DNA of 64,000 bases, from the NCBI GenBank assembly GCA_963727045.1, contig CAVSES010000001.1, positions 1,426,001 through 1,490,000 on the forward strand, given 5' to 3'. This document shows, piece by piece, positions 34,701-43,237 of this stretch. How positions within the stretch are numbered: position 1 is the stretch's first letter; each line of letters opens with the position of its first letter. The notes under the pieces were generated by a model that worked only from the letters and a program-made list of their open reading frames with translations, made no database searches and was not told the origin of the DNA. Origin of the DNA: Bog-1198 sp963727045. GTDB lineage: Bacteria > Pseudomonadota > Gammaproteobacteria > Steroidobacterales > Steroidobacteraceae. The translations under genes were made by a program, and so were the position numbers.

Positions 34701-35849
34701 TCGAACCGGCGGCCCACCATGGCCGCCGCGATGTTCACCTTCTGGATGTCGATGGCGCCGCCCGCGATGCCCCATCCCCAGGCGTCGCGCAGCCGGCGCT
34801 CCATCGGATACTCACGCGAGTAGCCATAGCCGCCCATGAGCTGAACCGCGTGTCCTGCGACCTCGCGTGCGATCTCGTTGGCGAAGCACTTCGCCACCGA
34901 CGACTCGAGGATGCTGGGCAGCCCCGCCTGCGCGTTGCAGGCCGCGCGCCATATCAGAAGCCGCGCAGCGTCCACCTTGATGCGCATTTCCGCCAGCCGC
35001 AACTGCACCGCCTGAAACTCGACGATCGGCTTGCCGAACTGCTCGCGCTCCTGCACGTAATGCACCACGTCCTCGAGCGCACCGCTCGCCTGCGCAAGGG
35101 CCATGGTGGCGTTGCCGCAGCGCTCCAGATCGAACGCCTCCATCAACTGCTTGAAGCCGCCGGCGGGCACGATGACGTTGGCGAGCGGCACCCGACAGTT
35201 GTCGAAATACAGATCCGACGACGGCACGCCGCGAAATCCCATCAGCGCTTCGCGCCTTCCGAACGACAGACCCGCGGTGTCCTTCTCCACGTACACGGCG
35301 CCGATTCCCTTGGCGCCGGGCGCATCGGACATGCGGCAGTACACCACATAGCCGTCGGCGTGCCCGCCTCCGGAACACCAGCGCTTGGCGCCGTTCAAGA
35401 TCAGAGCATCGCCCCGGGTTTGCGCATGCGTGGTCAGATCCGTCAGCGCCGAGCCGGCTGCAGGCTCGGACATGGAGATCGCCACCACGATTTCGCCGCG
35501 GCATACCCGCGGTACGACGCGCTCCTTGAGGCCGGCCTGCGCGAACCGCTCGATGGCCCGCACGGGGCCCGACGCAGGACTCGAATACTGGAAACGCCAC
35601 CGCCGAGGAAATCTTGCCGAATTCCTCGAGCACGATCAGCGCTTCGAGGTTGCCGAGGCCGAGGCCGCCCAAGGATTCGGGAATGTTGATTCCCAGAAAG
35701 CCGTGAGCGGCGAACTCGGCGACGAGCTCGTGCGAGGGCGGCTCGCCGCTCTCCTCGATGTCGCGGGCCAGCGGCGGCAGCCGCTTTTGAGCGTACTCGC
35801 GCGCGGCGGATTGCAGCGCGGCCTGCTCGTGCGTCAGCGTGAAATCCAA
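34682..35849 (-). CDS. Acyl-CoA dehydrogenase, one frame break
   Basis: About 388 residues: TLTHEQAALQSAAREYAQ, GINIPESLGGLGLGNLEAL, then an extra base in the GGGG run at 35564-35567. It continues VVAISMSEPAAGSALTDLTT, GAKRWCSGGGHADGYVVYC, AVQLRLAEMRIKVDAARLLI and HAVQLMGGYGYSREYPMERR. It starts at a TTG (35849) with GGGAG six bases upstream; no in-frame ATG fits. It is divergent from a CoA-transferase gene over only 39 bases, and the two probably act on the same acyl-CoA. Confidence 0.88.
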
Positions 35850-35888
35850 TGCACGCTCCCTGGGCTGTGTTTGTGTAAGATTCGCGCG

Positions 35889-37112
35889 GTGAATGCTCCA
35901 ACAAACACCGCTGCCGATGCCGCCCGCCGCGTGCTCGCCGGCATTCGTGTGCTCGACTTCGGGCGGTACGTCGCCGGACCGTATTGCGCCTCGCTGCTCG
36001 CGTATCTCGGCGCCGAAGTCGTGCGCATCGAGCGCCGCGAAGGAGGCGAGGATCGATACATTGCCCCGGTCGCCGCCGGCGGCGAAGGCGGCGTGTTCTT
36101 CCAGACCGCATGCAACAAGAAATCGATCACGCTCGACCCGAACAAGCCGGGAGCGCGCGAACTGATCGCCCGGCTCGTTGCTACTTCAGACGTCGTCGTG
36201 GCCAATCTTCCTCCGGCTCAGCTCCGCAATTGGGGACTCGACTATGAAACGCTGCGCGCCATCCGCCCCGGCATCATCCTAACCACCCAGACGGCATTCG
36301 GCGACCATGGTCCCTATGCGGACCGGGGCGGGTTCGACGGCGTCGGACAGGCCATGTCGGGCGCCATGTACATGTCGGGTGTCCCCGGAGCGCCGGCAAA
36401 AGCCGCGGCGCCGTACGTGGATTTCGGCACCGCCGTTCTCTCCGCCTTGGGCACGCTCGCCGCGCTCCTGCATCGCGAGCGCACGGGCGAAGGCCAGGAG
36501 GTCAAGGCCACGCTGCTCGGCACCGCGCTTGCCGTCTTCGGATCGCATTTGGCCGAGCAAGGCGCGACCGGGATCAATCGCGTGGGCAGCGGCAACCGCG
36601 TGCAAACGTCGGCGCCCTCCGATGTGTTCGCGACCCGGGACGGCCACATCCTGCTCCATGTGGTCGGCAACGGGCTGTTCCGCCGCTGGGCCAGGCTCAT
36701 GGGCGAAGAGAGCCGATGGATGCTCGATCCGCTCTACGCCAGCGACCAATCGCGCGCCGATCACAGCAGCGCGATTCTCGAGCGCATGACCGGCTGGTGC
36801 GCATCGCGCACCACGGCCGAAGCGCTCGAGGCCCTCGAGGGCGCCGGCCTGCCTGCCGGTCCCGTGTATACGCCCCAACAGGCGCTCGACGATCCCCAGG
36901 TCGCGGCCATGAATTTCCTGCGTACGGTCGCGGACTATCCGGGTCTTGAGCGACCCGTTCCCGTGTCCGGTCTGCCATTCCAACTGACGGCGACTCCGGC
37001 CGTCCCCGTCGGGCACCCTCCCCGGCTCGGCGAGCACACCGAGGAGCTGCTCGCCGGGCTGGGTTATACGAATACGCAAATCATTGCGCTCCGCGAGCAA
37101 GGGGTGGTTTGA
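35889..37112 (+). CDS. Class III CoA-transferase (CaiB/BaiF family)
   Basis: A 407-residue protein: VLAGIRVLDFGRYVAGPYCASLLAYLGAEV, DPNKPGARELIARLVATSDVVV, FGDHGPYADRGGFDGVGQAM and GLPAGPVYTPQQALDDPQV. It moves CoA between acyl groups, here probably activating a pathway acid. The GTG at 35889 is the only start that fits the family N-terminus, although the frame is open upstream. Intact. It converges with the TonB receptor gene (12 bases). Confidence 0.9.
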   Translation: MNAPTNTAADAARRVLAGIRVLDFGRYVAGPYCASLLAYLGAEVVRIERREGGEDRYIAPVAAGGEGGVFFQTACNKKSITLDPNKPGARELIARLVATSDVVVANLPPAQLRNWGLDYETLRAIRPGIILTTQTAFGDHGPYADRGGFDGVGQAMSGAMYMSGVPGAPAKAAAPYVDFGTAVLSALGTLAALLHRERTGEGQEVKATLLGTALAVFGSHLAEQGATGINRVGSGNRVQTSAPSDVFATRDGHILLHVVGNGLFRRWARLMGEESRWMLDPLYASDQSRADHSSAILERMTGWCASRTTAEALEALEGAGLPAGPVYTPQQALDDPQVAAMNFLRTVADYPGLERPVPVSGLPFQLTATPAVPVGHPPRLGEHTEELLAGLGYTNTQIIALREQGVV

Positions 37113-37124
37113 CCGGCCCGCCGC

Positions 37125-39617
37125 TCACTTCTGGCCGAACTTGAACCCGAGCTCGCCGCCCACGAACAAGGGCTCGCCGTAGAAAGCCCAGACCCACAGC
37201 GGATCGACGTTCTGCCCTGATTCCTTGTAGAGCTTGTTCGTCAGATTGCGCCCGTAGATGCGCGCGAACCAATGGTTGTCCGCGCCGTTGTAGGTCACGG
37301 AGGCGCCGAGCAGCGCGCGCGCGTCCGCATAGGTCTGCGTGAACGGCGCGTTCGGCAGGGCGATCGAGTAGGTATCGAGGTTCTTCGACACGTAGTTGTC
37401 GTTCACGTCGATCACGACCCGACCGCCGGTCCAGCTCACCGGCAGGGTGTAGTTCAGGTCGAGCGTGGCCGTCACCGTGGGGCAGCGATTGACCGGGAGG
37501 CCCGACAAGTCGACGATCTTGCCGCTTCCGGAAGGATCGAGCGTCGTGAAGTTGCCGTATTCGCAGTGCTGGAAGCTCAGCGGAGCGCGCAGCAGCAACC
37601 CTTCCGCCAGCTGCACCGTCAGCTCGTTCTCGATGCCGTACGCCGTCATTCTGGCGGCATTCTTGAACAGCGTTTCTTCGCCCTGTTGACCATTGGCATT
37701 GGTGATGGGCGAGACGACCTGGCGGATGAGGTCCGTATATCTCACGTAGAACAGCGCTTCATTCAACCTCACGCGGCGCTCGAACAGCTCGCTCTTCATG
37801 CCCACTTCGAACGAATCGGCCTTCTCCGGATTGGTCGGCGCCCTTTCAGCGGCCGTAATCGGCGTGCCGCCGGTCCCGGCTTGGTCGTTGTACCCGCCGC
37901 CCTTGAAACCGTGCGAGAAATTCACATAGCCGAACACGTCCTGGTCGAACTGGTGCGACAAGGTCGCGCGATAGGTCGGTTGCGTCCAGGAGTGGCTGTC
38001 GGTCACCACGCCGAAGGGATACGCGCCGAAATTGGCGCCGTTCATCAGGCCGCCGAGTTCTGGATAGGTGAAACTGGGGATGACGGCGCCGGTGGGAGAC
38101 GCGAGCTGCTGCACGAATACCTGCTGGCGGCCGATCCAATCCTTGCTGTCCTCGGTGATGCGCGCCCCGACGGTCAACGTGGTCGCCTCGGTGATCTTGT
38201 AGTTCGTTTCGCCGTACAGCGCCTTGGACGTTTCGGTCTGCTCATTGCAGAGCACCTGCGGATTGTTGTTGTAGCCGCCCGGCTGCGCACCGGGGGGCGT
38301 GGGCACCCCGAACAGGTCGTAGATGCCCAAAATCTGCGCGACGCAGAACTTGGTGTTGTCGTGCTGGTAGAAGCCGCCCGCCACGAAGTTCCAGGCGCCG
38401 ATCTGCTTGGAGGCGAACCGCAACTCTTCCTGCCAGGTCTTGCGCCGGTCCGAGCGGTTGGCATCGAACACCGACAGCGGGCCCACGACTCCCGTGTAGT
38501 CGGACGGCAGGCTCGAATCCTGCGAGCGGTACCCTTGAACCCAGGTGAATGTGCCGGGGTCGATGGTGTAGTCGATGTTCAGGTGCTCGCCTTCTGCATC
38601 GACGCGATGCCCATTCTGCATGTCGACCAGATAGCCCTGCCGATTGTCGACGCCCGCGTTGCCCAGCGGATTGCTGCCCGTATAGCCGGGCAGTCCGAGT
38701 TGCGCGAACACGAAGTACGGGAGGTTCGTCCCCGGCCTCAAATCCGTCGGCGTCACATTGACCGCCGCCGGAGTCTGCGAGCGATCGGTCAGCATTTCAT
38801 AGGTCAACAACGCGCGAAGATTGTCGGTCGGCTGCCATAGCAGTTTGGCGCGGGCGGTGAACACATCCGTGCCGCCGATGCGCCGGCCGTCGCCGGTGTA
38901 CGTGGTGCCGCCGATGGTGTCGGAGGCGCCGTTGCGCATCCAGCCGTCCTGGCGCTCCTCGCTGCCGACGAGCCGCAGGGCGAGCTGGTTGGAAATGATC
39001 GGTATGTTGATGGCGGCCTGGCCGTTGAATTCGTTGTAGCTGCCTCCGCCGGCTTGAACCTCGGTGGTGAATTCATCGAGGACCGGAGCCTTGGTCTTCA
39101 CGACCACGGCCCCGCCGGTGGTGTTCTTGCCGAACAGCGTACCCTGCGGGCCGCGCAGCACTTCGACTTCCTGCACGTCGAATGGATCGAGGAGCTGCGT
39201 CTGGGTGCTCGGCATGACAAAGTCGTCGATCAGCACCGCGACGGGCGCCTCGTTGTACACGATGATGTCGGTGTTGCCGACGCCGCGCATGGCGAAGGAA
39301 GCCGCATTGAATCCGTTGATCTTGTTTGCCGAGAAATTCGGGACGAGCAGCGCGACATCCGCCAGGTTGCGGGGTGTCAAATCCGCCATCGCCTGCGAGT
39401 CGATCGCCGTGACCGCGATGGGCGTCGATTGCAAGTTCGATTCGCGGCGGGTCGCCGTGACGACGATTTCTTCCAGACCACCACCGGCGGCCTGCTCGCT
39501 CACCGTCGCGCCGTGCGCCGTGGCCGACAGCATGGCCGTCGCGGCGGCGAGCGCAGCGACCAAAGTGCACTCGAGCGCAGCGCCACCCCAATGCCGGTTA
39601 CCCTTGATGATCGTCAT
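37125..39617 (-). CDS. TonB-dependent outer-membrane receptor
   Basis: An 830-residue outer-membrane barrel. It has a signal peptide (ALAAATAMLSATAHGATV), a plug domain starting GGGLEEIVVTATRRESNLQS and containing VEVLRGPQGTLFGKNTTGGA, then a long barrel with the C-terminal aromatic strand FVGGELGFKFGQ. It resembles the sphingomonad-like receptors that import hydrophobic or aromatic compounds as well as siderophores. It shares a divergent promoter region, including a copy of the 18-bp palindrome, with the E2/PQQ operon. It is therefore a good candidate uptake protein for the pathway substrate. Confidence 0.92.
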   Translation of the reverse strand: MTIIKGNRHWGGAALECTLVAALAAATAMLSATAHGATVSEQAAGGGLEEIVVTATRRESNLQSTPIAVTAIDSQAMADLTPRNLADVALLVPNFSANKINGFNAASFAMRGVGNTDIIVYNEAPVAVLIDDFVMPSTQTQLLDPFDVQEVEVLRGPQGTLFGKNTTGGAVVVKTKAPVLDEFTTEVQAGGGSYNEFNGQAAINIPIISNQLALRLVGSEERQDGWMRNGASDTIGGTTYTGDGRRIGGTDVFTARAKLLWQPTDNLRALLTYEMLTDRSQTPAAVNVTPTDLRPGTNLPYFVFAQLGLPGYTGSNPLGNAGVDNRQGYLVDMQNGHRVDAEGEHLNIDYTIDPGTFTWVQGYRSQDSSLPSDYTGVVGPLSVFDANRSDRRKTWQEELRFASKQIGAWNFVAGGFYQHDNTKFCVAQILGIYDLFGVPTPPGAQPGGYNNNPQVLCNEQTETSKALYGETNYKITEATTLTVGARITEDSKDWIGRQQVFVQQLASPTGAVIPSFTYPELGGLMNGANFGAYPFGVVTDSHSWTQPTYRATLSHQFDQDVFGYVNFSHGFKGGGYNDQAGTGGTPITAAERAPTNPEKADSFEVGMKSELFERRVRLNEALFYVRYTDLIRQVVSPITNANGQQGEETLFKNAARMTAYGIENELTVQLAEGLLLRAPLSFQHCEYGNFTTLDPSGSGKIVDLSGLPVNRCPTVTATLDLNYTLPVSWTGGRVVIDVNDNYVSKNLDTYSIALPNAPFTQTYADARALLGASVTYNGADNHWFARIYGRNLTNKLYKESGQNVDPLWVWAFYGEPLFVGGELGFKFGQK

Positions 39618-39922
39618 ATTGTCTCCCCTCGAATTGGATCGTTACGGCTTTACGCAACGCGCCGCGAGCGCGCCAACCAGTGCGCGATCACAACGCTTCA
39701 GCTGTTTTTCAGAATTCCGAATGCGCAACCTACGCGCGACAATCAAAAAAAACAAGCGTGACTGTTTTTTTGGAGCGTAACATATGGCAAATTGACTTGG
39801 CTATTCCGCGTGTCTCCCGCCAGTGAGAGGAGCGAAGTGGAGCTGCATTGGCGGCGAAAGGCTGCGCCATGTTGCGCTGGCGCATCAGGGCGGGAAACGG
39901 TCCCTTGAGAGGATGGGCAAAC
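39618..39922. other. Divergent intergenic region between TonB receptor and E2 genes
   Basis: This 305-base stretch without genes holds regulon operator copy 2 at 39750-39767, flanked by A and T runs. A TTGACT at 39792 could be a -35 for E2, and GAGAGGA before the E2 start is a ribosome site. I see no small gene or terminator. Confidence 0.6.
39750..39767. promoter_or_regulatory. Palindromic operator, copy 2 (AAACAAGCGTGACTGTTT)
   Basis: Its reverse complement matches copy 1 at 16 of 18 bases, with the arm changed at two positions. It sits in the divergent region between the TonB receptor and the E2-PQQ dehydrogenase operon and could control both. No strong -10 was recognised on either side. 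Confidence 0.6.
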
Positions 39923-41161
39923 ATGAGCCGGCGAATCTTTCCGATCACCATGCCCAAATGGGGCATCGAAATGCAGCAAGGCACAATCGCCGCCTGGCAT
40001 GCAGGTCCCGGCGCCAACGTGGACAAAGGGACGCCGCTCCTCGATGTGGAAACCGACAAGATCGTCAACTCGGTCGAGGCACCCGTCGGCGGAGTGCTGC
40101 GGCTCATCGTCGCCGACAAGGGCGCGACCGAAAACGTGGGCGCTCTGATCGCAGTCATGGCCGATCTCTCGGTCACAGACGCCGAAATCCAGATGTTCGT
40201 GCGCAACTTCAAGCCCGCCAACGCGAGTTTCGAGCCGGAGGACTTCCCGCCGGCGAGACAACCCGCAGCGCCGGCCGGTGCGGCTCCCCTCGCTCCGCCC
40301 GCCCCCGCCGCCCGCGAGTCGACTGACGCGGAAACGCGGATCAGCCCCATCGCCCGCCGCGTTGCGGAGCGTCTGGGAATCGATCCGACCCGAATCAAGG
40401 GCACCGGCCGCGACGGACGCGTGTCCAAGGAAGATGTCGAAGCGTATGCCGCCGCTCAGAGTGGCGGCGGCGATTCCGGTGGCGGCGCCAATTCCGATCC
40501 CCGACGGGTGAAGCTCACGTCGATGCGCCTGGCGATCGCGAAACGGCTGGTGCAGTCCAAGCAGTCCATCCCGCATTACCGGCTGGCCGTGGACGCCGAT
40601 TGCACCGCGCTCGCCTTGCGCCGCGCGGACTCGGACCCCGCCCACAGCGTGTCCCTCAACGACCTCATGATTCGCGCAGCCGCACTCGCGCTGATCCGCC
40701 ATCCGATCGTCAATTCGCATCTCGTCGGCGACGAGGTCCTCACCTTTGCGCACGCCGACATCTGCGTTGCGGTGGCGACGGACGGCGGCCTCGTTGCGCC
40801 GGTCCTGCGCGGCGCGGATTTGAAGTCGCCCGCCGAGATCGGCCGGGAAACGCGCGAACTGGCGCGGCGCGCGCGCACCGGTATTCTCACGCGAGACGAC
40901 ATCGCGGGCGGCACTTTCACGGTCTCCAATTTGGGCATGTTCGCCGTCGACCGCTTCGATGCCATCATCAACCCGCCGCAGGTGGCCATCCTTGCGGTCG
41001 GCGCCGTCGCGGAGCGCGTCGTGGTACGGGCGGGCTCGCCAACGGTGGCGAGGATGGCCACATTGACGCTCTCGGCGGACCATCGGGTCGTCGACGGAGC
41101 CATCGGCGCGCAGTTCTTGGGTACGCTCAAATCCCTGCTCGAAGAGGCCGCATCTCTCTAG
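39923..41161 (+). CDS. 2-oxo-acid dehydrogenase E2, lipoyl acyltransferase (acetoin/branched-chain type)
   Basis: A 412-residue protein with one lipoyl domain (lipoyl Lys in LLDVETDKIVNSVEAP), an Ala/Pro linker, and an E3-binding domain (ISPIARRVAERLGIDPTRIK). The acyltransferase core includes FTVSNLGMFAVDRFDAI and the catalytic motif ADHRVVDGAIG. The E1 partners are at 26.9-28.9 kb, in another operon with the same operator. No dedicated E3 gene is nearby, so lpd at 4.3 kb may serve it. The frame is open from 39848, and the ATG at 39923 gives the family start MSRRIFPITMPKWG. Confidence 0.92.
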   Translation: MSRRIFPITMPKWGIEMQQGTIAAWHAGPGANVDKGTPLLDVETDKIVNSVEAPVGGVLRLIVADKGATENVGALIAVMADLSVTDAEIQMFVRNFKPANASFEPEDFPPARQPAAPAGAAPLAPPAPAARESTDAETRISPIARRVAERLGIDPTRIKGTGRDGRVSKEDVEAYAAAQSGGGDSGGGANSDPRRVKLTSMRLAIAKRLVQSKQSIPHYRLAVDADCTALALRRADSDPAHSVSLNDLMIRAAALALIRHPIVNSHLVGDEVLTFAHADICVAVATDGGLVAPVLRGADLKSPAEIGRETRELARRARTGILTRDDIAGGTFTVSNLGMFAVDRFDAIINPPQVAILAVGAVAERVVVRAGSPTVARMATLTLSADHRVVDGAIGAQFLGTLKSLLEEAASL

Positions 41162-41191
41162 ATCGAATTCAATGATTTCCATGGGGTACGG

Positions 41192-43114
41192 ATGAAGAAA
41201 TCGCTGCTGATCTCGATCCTCTGCATCTTGGCGTTGCGCGCCGCCGCAGCAGCAGTTCCGCCGCCGGCCGAACCGGGTGCTCAGGATCTGACCGCGCTTC
41301 GCGAAAAGATGGACGCCTCCAAGAGCGGCGGCAACCGTGAGCAGCTGCCGGGGGCCGCGGTCTATCATCAGCGCTGCCAGCTCTGCCACGAGGGTCAGGC
41401 ACCGAAGGCTCCCTCCCGCACATTCATCGAAATGATGACCCCGGAGGCGATCCATCGCGCCCTCTCCATCGGCATCATGCAGCAGCAGGCAGCGGGCTTG
41501 AGCGACGAGGACAGGAAACACGTGGCGGAGTATCTGTCCGGCATGCCGTTCGGCGCGCCCAAACCTCCGAGCGCGCCGGCGTGCTCGGGCGATGCCGCGC
41601 GTTTCGATTTCGCGCGCACTCCCGACATCGTCGGCTGGGGATTCAATGGCGAGAACACCCACTTCATCCCGGGTGAGGCCGCCAAATTGACACTTGCCGA
41701 GATTCCCAAACTCCGCGTGAAATGGACCTTTGGCTACCCTGCCTCGGTTCGCGCGCGCTCGCGCCCGACCTTCGCCTACGGGGCTCTGTATGTCGGCAGT
41801 CAGAATGGCGTCGTGTACGCCCTCGACGCAAAGAGCGGATGCATTCGCTGGACTTTCGAAACCACGGCCGAGGTGCGCACGCCGATCGTCGTTCCCGCCG
41901 AGACCAGCCGATCGAAGCAGGCCTTTTTCGGGGACATCATCGGCCGGGTATACGCCGTCGATGCGGGCACGGGCAGGGAGCTCTGGCGTCGGCGCGTGGA
42001 CGAACATCCGAGCGCCACCATCACGGGCGCGCCGGTGTATTTCGCAGGCACGCTCTACGTGCCCGTATCATCGCTCGAAGAAGCCACGGCGGATCCGTCG
42101 TATCCGTGCTGCAGCTTCCGGGGCAGCGTGGTCGCGTTCGACGCCGCGACCGGCAAACGTCTGTGGCAGCGCTACACCATCGACGAAGCGCCCCGCGAAG
42201 TCGGAACGACCAAGGCGGGGACCAAGATATTCTCCCCATCGGGCGCCGCGATCTGGAACACGCCGACCGTCGATCCGGCACGGCGGCTGTTGTATGTCGG
42301 CACCGGCAACAATTACACGGGGCCTGCGAACGGGCGCAGCAACTCCGTGCTCGCTCTCGATTTGAAAACCGGCAAAATCGCATGGGCCTGGCAGGTCGTC
42401 GGCGGAGACGCGTGGAACGTGGGCTGCATGATCGGGCTGCAGAGCTGCCCGGAGAACTCGGGGCCGGACTTCGACATCGGGTCAGGCGTGGTGCTGGCCC
42501 GGCTGCCCGATGGGAGCGAGCGGCTCTTGGTCGGACTGAAAAGCGGCATGGCGCTCAGCGTCGATCCCTCCCGGCATGATCGCGCTCTGTGGACGAACCG
42601 GGTGGGCCGCGGTTCCATACAGGGTGGAATTCAGTTCGGCATGGCATTCGACGGGCAACGCTTGTACGTGCCGATATCCGACATGGGAAACGCCATGGAC
42701 GACTCGCAAAAGGCGCGCGACTCCGCCGCCGGTCCCGCACGCCCCGGCCTCTATGCGCTCGACGCCTCCACCGGCAAGCTCCTGTGGAAGAGTCCGGCCG
42801 ACAATGTCTGCGCCGGCCGTCAGTTTTGCGATGCGGGAATCCTGGCATCGATTGCAGCCATACCGGGCGCCGTATTTGCCGGCCACATGGACGGACGGAT
42901 CCGCGCCTACGACTCCGCAACGGGCAAGGTGATTTGGGAATACGACACGACGCGGCCGCTCGAGGCGCTGGGCGGCGCCCCGGCGCGGGGCGGCACCATC
43001 GGCGGCGGCGGTCCGGTCGTGCACGACGGAATGGTGTACACGAATTCGGGCTACGGACTTTACTTTCACATGCCGGGAAATGCGCTGGTCGCGTTCTCGG
43101 TGAACGGCCAATGA
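41192..43114 (+). CDS. Periplasmic cytochrome c-PQQ dehydrogenase (polyvinyl-alcohol-dehydrogenase type)
   Basis: A 640-residue exported quinohaemoprotein. A signal peptide (LLISILCILALRAAAAA) leads into an N-terminal cytochrome c domain (CQLCH at 62-66, probable Met ligand in YLSGMPFG). An eight-bladed PQQ propeller follows (repeats such as VVYALDAKSGCIRWTF, VYAVDAGTGRELWRR, VVAFDAATGKRLWQRY, IRAYDSATGKVIWEYD), with a cysteine pair in SYPCCSFRGS. The order resembles polyvinyl-alcohol dehydrogenases, which oxidise secondary alcohols in the periplasm. It follows E2 by 30 bases, and the substrate here is unknown. Confidence 0.88.
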   Translation: MKKSLLISILCILALRAAAAAVPPPAEPGAQDLTALREKMDASKSGGNREQLPGAAVYHQRCQLCHEGQAPKAPSRTFIEMMTPEAIHRALSIGIMQQQAAGLSDEDRKHVAEYLSGMPFGAPKPPSAPACSGDAARFDFARTPDIVGWGFNGENTHFIPGEAAKLTLAEIPKLRVKWTFGYPASVRARSRPTFAYGALYVGSQNGVVYALDAKSGCIRWTFETTAEVRTPIVVPAETSRSKQAFFGDIIGRVYAVDAGTGRELWRRRVDEHPSATITGAPVYFAGTLYVPVSSLEEATADPSYPCCSFRGSVVAFDAATGKRLWQRYTIDEAPREVGTTKAGTKIFSPSGAAIWNTPTVDPARRLLYVGTGNNYTGPANGRSNSVLALDLKTGKIAWAWQVVGGDAWNVGCMIGLQSCPENSGPDFDIGSGVVLARLPDGSERLLVGLKSGMALSVDPSRHDRALWTNRVGRGSIQGGIQFGMAFDGQRLYVPISDMGNAMDDSQKARDSAAGPARPGLYALDASTGKLLWKSPADNVCAGRQFCDAGILASIAAIPGAVFAGHMDGRIRAYDSATGKVIWEYDTTRPLEALGGAPARGGTIGGGGPVVHDGMVYTNSGYGLYFHMPGNALVAFSVNGQ

Positions 43115-43159
43115 GCGGCGCCGCGGGACTCCAGGGGCAGCTCGTTGAGGCATAGAAAA

Positions 43160-43199
43160 AAACAGTCAGGTCTGTTTCTTTTTAACTTCCAGGTATAAT
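43160..43199 (+). promoter_or_regulatory. Promoter with palindromic operator, copy 3 (AAACAGTCAGGTCTGTTT)
   Basis: Operator at 43160-43177, then CTTTTT and a perfect -10 TATAAT at 43194-43199. A -35 spaced by 17 bases (43171-43176) falls inside the operator, so binding would block RNA polymerase. The start codon of the second Rieske oxygenase is 39 bases after the -10. It drives Rieske, HMGS-like/DUF35, thiolase and CMD genes. Confidence 0.7.
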
Positions 43200-43237
43200 G
43201 TTTGCGCGGGGTCGGCCCCAATCTAAAGGCAGCAATC

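Noticed and set aside
26933..35849. Programmed +1 ribosomal frameshifting in the broken genes
   Set aside because: No common slippery sequence or stop-codon context at the breaks. Up to three breaks in one gene and their clustering fit sequence error better.
39743..42007. Open frame of 754 codons antisense to E2 and the PQQ dehydrogenase gene
   Set aside because: Crosses two real genes and the operator region; a GC shadow.
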